A stretch of DNA of 64,000 nucleotides from Anaerolinea thermophila (GTDB taxonomy: Bacteria; Chloroflexota; Anaerolineae; Anaerolineales; Anaerolineaceae). Every line of letters begins with the position of its first letter. Within the stretch, counting starts at the first letter, position 1. Shown piece after piece: positions 61,235 through 64,000 of this stretch. The notes below the pieces were generated by a model, which had not been told where the DNA came from, searched no databases, and was given only the letters and a program-made list of their open reading frames with translations. Made by a program: the position numbers and the translations under genes. Location of the stretch: NCBI RefSeq assembly GCF_020723905.1, contig NZ_DYHZ01000003.1, positions 186,001 to 250,000 of the forward strand, written 5' to 3'.

Positions 61235-62998
61235 ATGCCCATCCATATCTTACCAGAAGAAGTAGCGTCCCAGATCGCTGCCGGCGAGGTGGTAGAACGT
61301 CCTGCCTCTGTAGTCAAAGAATTGATTGAGAATGCTCTGGATGCTCAGGCTCATCAGATCGTTGTTCGGGTGGAAAGTGCAGGACGTCGGTTGATTGAAG
61401 TGTCAGATGACGGCAACGGCATTCCTCAAGAGGAACTGGCGCTGGCGGTGATGCGTCATGCCACCAGTAAACTCCAAACTGCTGAAGATTTATTCCAAAT
61501 TGCCACACTGGGGTTTCGCGGGGAAGCCTTGGCTTCGATTGCGTCCGTTTCGCACTTTTCGCTGGTTTCCCGACCGCCGCAACAAACTACAGCCGCCCGG
61601 ATTCGAGTAGATGGCGGGAAAGTGGGTGCTGTGGAAATGGTGGGAGCCCCTGTGGGCACTCTGGTGCGCGTAGAGGACCTGTTTTTTAACGTGCCCGCCC
61701 GTTTGAAGTTCTTGAAGCGTGATCAGACAGAACGACAACAAATTGATGCGCTGGTTACGCGGTATGCTCTGGCTTATCCTCATGTTCGTTTTCAATTATT
61801 CCATGATGGAACCCCCGTTTTCCAAACGGCGGGCAACGGACACCGCAGGGAAGTGCTGGCGCAGATGTATGACATAGATATTTCCCGCCAGATGCTGGAG
61901 GTTGAATACGAGGACGATATGGTATCAGTATCCGGCTTTACCAGCCCGGTGGGATTAACTCGTTCCAATCGGAAAGAGATCACTTTTTTTGTTAACGGAC
62001 GCTGGGTGCAGGATACAGCCCTCAATACTGCTCTGCTTCAAGCCTATCACACCATGCTCATGGTTGGGCGATATCCGATGGCAATCCTCTTCGTTTCCCT
62101 TCATCCTGAAGAGGTGGATGTCAACGTTCATCCGACCAAAGCCGAAGTCCGTTTTCGAAATCCCGATCGAGTGTTCAGTGCCGTCTCTCGTGCTGTTCGG
62201 AGAGCATTGTTGACTGCCAATCCTGTACCGTCGGTTGTTCCACCTTCAGTCTGGCAACGACCAGTGACTGGACAATCCACAATTGATCCTGCCTGGGAAA
62301 TGTCTCGTCAGGCACAGGGCACGTGGTTTTCTTCTGAGACAACGGCTGAAGAACCGGAGTCTTCTGTCCTGGAAAACCCATCGCATCACGTCCAGTCACC
62401 CCTTCCATCTGGGATGTTGCCATTGTTGCGTCTGGTTGGACAGGTGGCTATGGCATACCTGGTTGCAGAAGGTCCAGATGGTTTGTATCTTATTGATCAG
62501 CATGCGGCTCATGAGCGTGTTCTGTTTGAGCGATTTCTCCAGAGAAAACCAGATGGCATTCCGGCACAGACTTTGTTAGAGCCAGTACTGGTTCATCTTT
62601 CTCCTGCTCAGGCGAGGCTGTTGGAAAACGAGTTGGAAACTCTGAACCGCATTGGTTTCCAGATTGAGCCATTTGGACCTGCTACCTTCCGGGTGACTGC
62701 GATTCCTGTGATCCTTGCCGGAGCCGATCCAGTGTCGGCTGTTCGTGCTGTGGTGGAAGACTTTGAGGAAGACGAAACACCCCTTCAATCGGAAGTGGAA
62801 GCCCGACTGATTGCTCGAATTTGCAAACGTACTGCGGTTAAAGCCGGACAGGTGTTATCTCCAGAAGAACAGCGTGCCCTGCTCCATGATTTGGAAGCCT
62901 GTCAATCTCCGCGTACCTGTCCGCATGGACGTCCTACGATGATTCATCTCTCGGCTGATTTGTTAGAACGTCAATTTGGTCGCAAGGGCTCTCGATAG
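61235..62998 (+). CDS. mutL: DNA mismatch repair endonuclease MutL
   Basis: Links mismatch recognition by MutS to strand removal. The 587 residues have the GHKL ATPase (IAAGEVVERPASVVKELIENALDA; ATSKL; GFRGEALASIASVS), a linker (about 330-385), and the C-terminal endonuclease domain with DQHAAHERVLFE, matching DQHA-x2-E-x4-E near 421, plus CKRTAVKAG and CPHGRP near 567. It is therefore a nicking MutL, as in bacteria without MutH or Dam. ATG 61235 may be the first base of a leaderless mRNA. Confidence 0.95.
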   Translation: MPIHILPEEVASQIAAGEVVERPASVVKELIENALDAQAHQIVVRVESAGRRLIEVSDDGNGIPQEELALAVMRHATSKLQTAEDLFQIATLGFRGEALASIASVSHFSLVSRPPQQTTAARIRVDGGKVGAVEMVGAPVGTLVRVEDLFFNVPARLKFLKRDQTERQQIDALVTRYALAYPHVRFQLFHDGTPVFQTAGNGHRREVLAQMYDIDISRQMLEVEYEDDMVSVSGFTSPVGLTRSNRKEITFFVNGRWVQDTALNTALLQAYHTMLMVGRYPMAILFVSLHPEEVDVNVHPTKAEVRFRNPDRVFSAVSRAVRRALLTANPVPSVVPPSVWQRPVTGQSTIDPAWEMSRQAQGTWFSSETTAEEPESSVLENPSHHVQSPLPSGMLPLLRLVGQVAMAYLVAEGPDGLYLIDQHAAHERVLFERFLQRKPDGIPAQTLLEPVLVHLSPAQARLLENELETLNRIGFQIEPFGPATFRVTAIPVILAGADPVSAVRAVVEDFEEDETPLQSEVEARLIARICKRTAVKAGQVLSPEEQRALLHDLEACQSPRTCPHGRPTMIHLSADLLERQFGRKGSR

Positions 62999-63012
62999 GT
63001 TGGGTGCCTTAA

Positions 63013-63052
63013 CCAAACATGCGGAGGGTATCTGAAGCCTCCGCATGTTTGG
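63013..63052. terminator. Bidirectional terminator after mutL
   Basis: A perfect 15-bp stem CCAAACATGCGGAGG/CCTCCGCATGTTTGG with a 10-base loop, 14 bases beyond the mutL stop; TTTTTT follows a few bases later on the + strand. It also faces the 3' end of the converging NHL gene. Confidence 0.8.
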
Positions 63053-63068
63053 TGTTCAGGCTTTTTTG

Positions 63069-64000
63069 TCAGGGCAGGGTGAAGCGTAAAAGACGGTTAT
63101 TTGCTCCATCACTGACCCAGACTTTTCCCTCGGCATCGATGGCTATGCCTGACGCCAGGCCAAACCCATCGTAATTGGTGCTGTAATATCCCCAGCCGCG
63201 CACAAAACGACCATCGGAATTGAATTCCAGCACTCGATATCCCTCTGGGTCAGTTACAAAGACATGACCGTTCACCGGAGAAACCTTCAGGAAAGGTTTA
63301 TTCTCTAAAGATTGCCCATACCATCCGACGATTTCCCACTGCCGAATGGGGGTAAAAACGGTTCCTGAAGCATCTGGGACAAACACCTGCACCCTTTGAT
63401 TCCACGTATCTGCAATGTACACCAGTCCGTCCCTGTCAATGGCAATTCCAACAGGTTCGTCAAATTGTCCGATATCCAATCCGGCAGTGCCAAATTGAGC
63501 CACAAAAGTCCCATTCGGTTCGAATATGGCTACACGTTTGTTTCCGGTATCTGTGACATACACCCGTCCCCGCTGATCAATGGCTAAGCCACGTGGTCCC
63601 CAGAATGCATCGGGGGTCTCTGCCTGTCCGAAATATCCCCACATGCGCAGGAATGTACCATCCGGAGTAAAGGCTTGAATGCGGTGATTCCAGGTGTCGG
63701 TTACGAACACAGTCCCATCCAGCCCTACGGCCACATCCCACGGTTCATTGAAGGTTCCTCCAGGGGCATCACCCTGAGACTGGTCTGCAAAGGTGCCCCA
63801 CTGATGCAGCAGGGTTCCGTCTGCAGAGAAGTGCTGAATGCGGTGATTGCGCGAGTCAGCCACATACAATGTGCCGTCAGGTGCGATTGCCATTCCTCGC
63901 GGAGCCTGGAATTCGCCGGGGTTTGTCCCACTGGCGCCGATCACACGATCAGGGGTGAGATTGATCATCCCTGCCTGATAGGGGTCTTCTGGCGTGGTTT
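63069..64000 (-). CDS. NHL-repeat beta-propeller protein (5' part outside the window)
   Basis: The 3' part of a gene that continues past the right edge: the frame stays open from an internal ATG at 63968 to base 64000 without a stop. About six NHL repeats are visible, each like FQAPRGMAIAPDGTLYVADSRNHRI, VYVTDTGNKRVAIF or VWVSDGANNRLLRF, enough for one six-bladed propeller. The missing N-terminus may hold membrane helices or another catalytic domain. NHL propellers bind proteins or ligands; no catalytic residues can be named here. Confidence 0.85.
   Translation of the reverse strand, partial: TTPEDPYQAGMINLTPDRVIGASGTNPGEFQAPRGMAIAPDGTLYVADSRNHRIQHFSADGTLLHQWGTFADQSQGDAPGGTFNEPWDVAVGLDGTVFVTDTWNHRIQAFTPDGTFLRMWGYFGQAETPDAFWGPRGLAIDQRGRVYVTDTGNKRVAIFEPNGTFVAQFGTAGLDIGQFDEPVGIAIDRDGLVYIADTWNQRVQVFVPDASGTVFTPIRQWEIVGWYGQSLENKPFLKVSPVNGHVFVTDPEGYRVLEFNSDGRFVRGWGYYSTNYDGFGLASGIAIDAEGKVWVSDGANNRLLRFTLP

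Noticed and set aside
1-64000. CRISPR array, prophage or genomic island
   Set aside because: No spaced direct repeats, no integrase, transposase or phage genes, and no block of unusual base composition was found; three tRNA genes are present but none borders foreign-looking genes.

Overview
The window looks like a chromosomal segment of a thermophilic or anaerobic Chloroflexota bacterium, most like class Anaerolineae. This is an inference from gene content. The LysW carrier-protein arginine operon, the bidirectional Hox [NiFe]-hydrogenase, the nicking-type MutL, and lipoproteins with long Thr/Pro/Ser linkers followed by SH3-like domains fit that group together. No phage, insertion sequence, CRISPR array or rRNA operon was seen. 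Three tRNA genes are present, and coding density is high and even.

Layout. 1-5.7 kb (+): GH78 alpha-L-rhamnosidase, M32 carboxypeptidase, an SH3-like lipoprotein and a YciI-like protein. 5.7-13.9 kb (-): an eight-gene arginine operon argG-argH-lysW-argX-lysY-lysZ-lysJ-lysK. It is preceded by a consensus promoter, a short arginine-rich leader ORF and an intrinsic terminator, which together look like an attenuator. 14-16 kb (+): a sugar isomerase/epimerase and a GH29 fucosidase. 16.1-18.4 kb (+): a GAF histidine kinase and a NarL-type regulator. 18.5-24.2 kb (+): a four-CBS-domain protein followed directly by hoxEFUYH. 24.3-29.4 kb (-): a second SH3-like lipoprotein behind tRNA-Arg, a universal stress protein, and the copper operon csoR-copZ-copA-lipoprotein with a visible CsoR-type operator. 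29.4-35.2 kb (-): mutM, prs, a GNAT acetyltransferase, aspS, meaB and a lone B12-binding mutase subunit.

35.4-38.4 kb (+): a Fur-family regulator and a cbiMQO cobalt/nickel ECF transporter. 38.5-43.4 kb: a small acidic protein, a cysteine-desulfurase-like enzyme, tRNA-Arg, a UMF1-type MFS transporter, a radical SAM-HhH protein and tRNA-Glu. 43.5-45.2 kb (-): a polyamine operon with two SpeD-fold proteins and SpeE. 45.4-49.8 kb (+): two lineage-type envelope proteins and ftsK. 49.8-55.7 kb (-): a livKHMGF branched-chain amino-acid ABC transporter plus an unknown membrane protein. 55.8-61.2 kb (-): a sirtuin, a receiver-ParA fusion, an LPG-synthase-like membrane protein, a CtpA-type protease, a small membrane protein and a HAD phosphatase. 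61.2-63 kb (+): mutL. At the right edge is the 3' part of an NHL-repeat gene.

The themes that link neighbours are metal economy (copper, cobalt/nickel, B12, [NiFe] enzyme), nitrogen metabolism (arginine, polyamines, branched-chain uptake) and plant-type glycan use. The observations most worth following are the arginine leader-peptide attenuator, the diverged SpeD paralogue that keeps Ser/His/Cys spacing but has lost the Glu-Ser cleavage context, and several genes whose -10 box lies only 6-7 bases before the start codon (candidate leaderless mRNAs).
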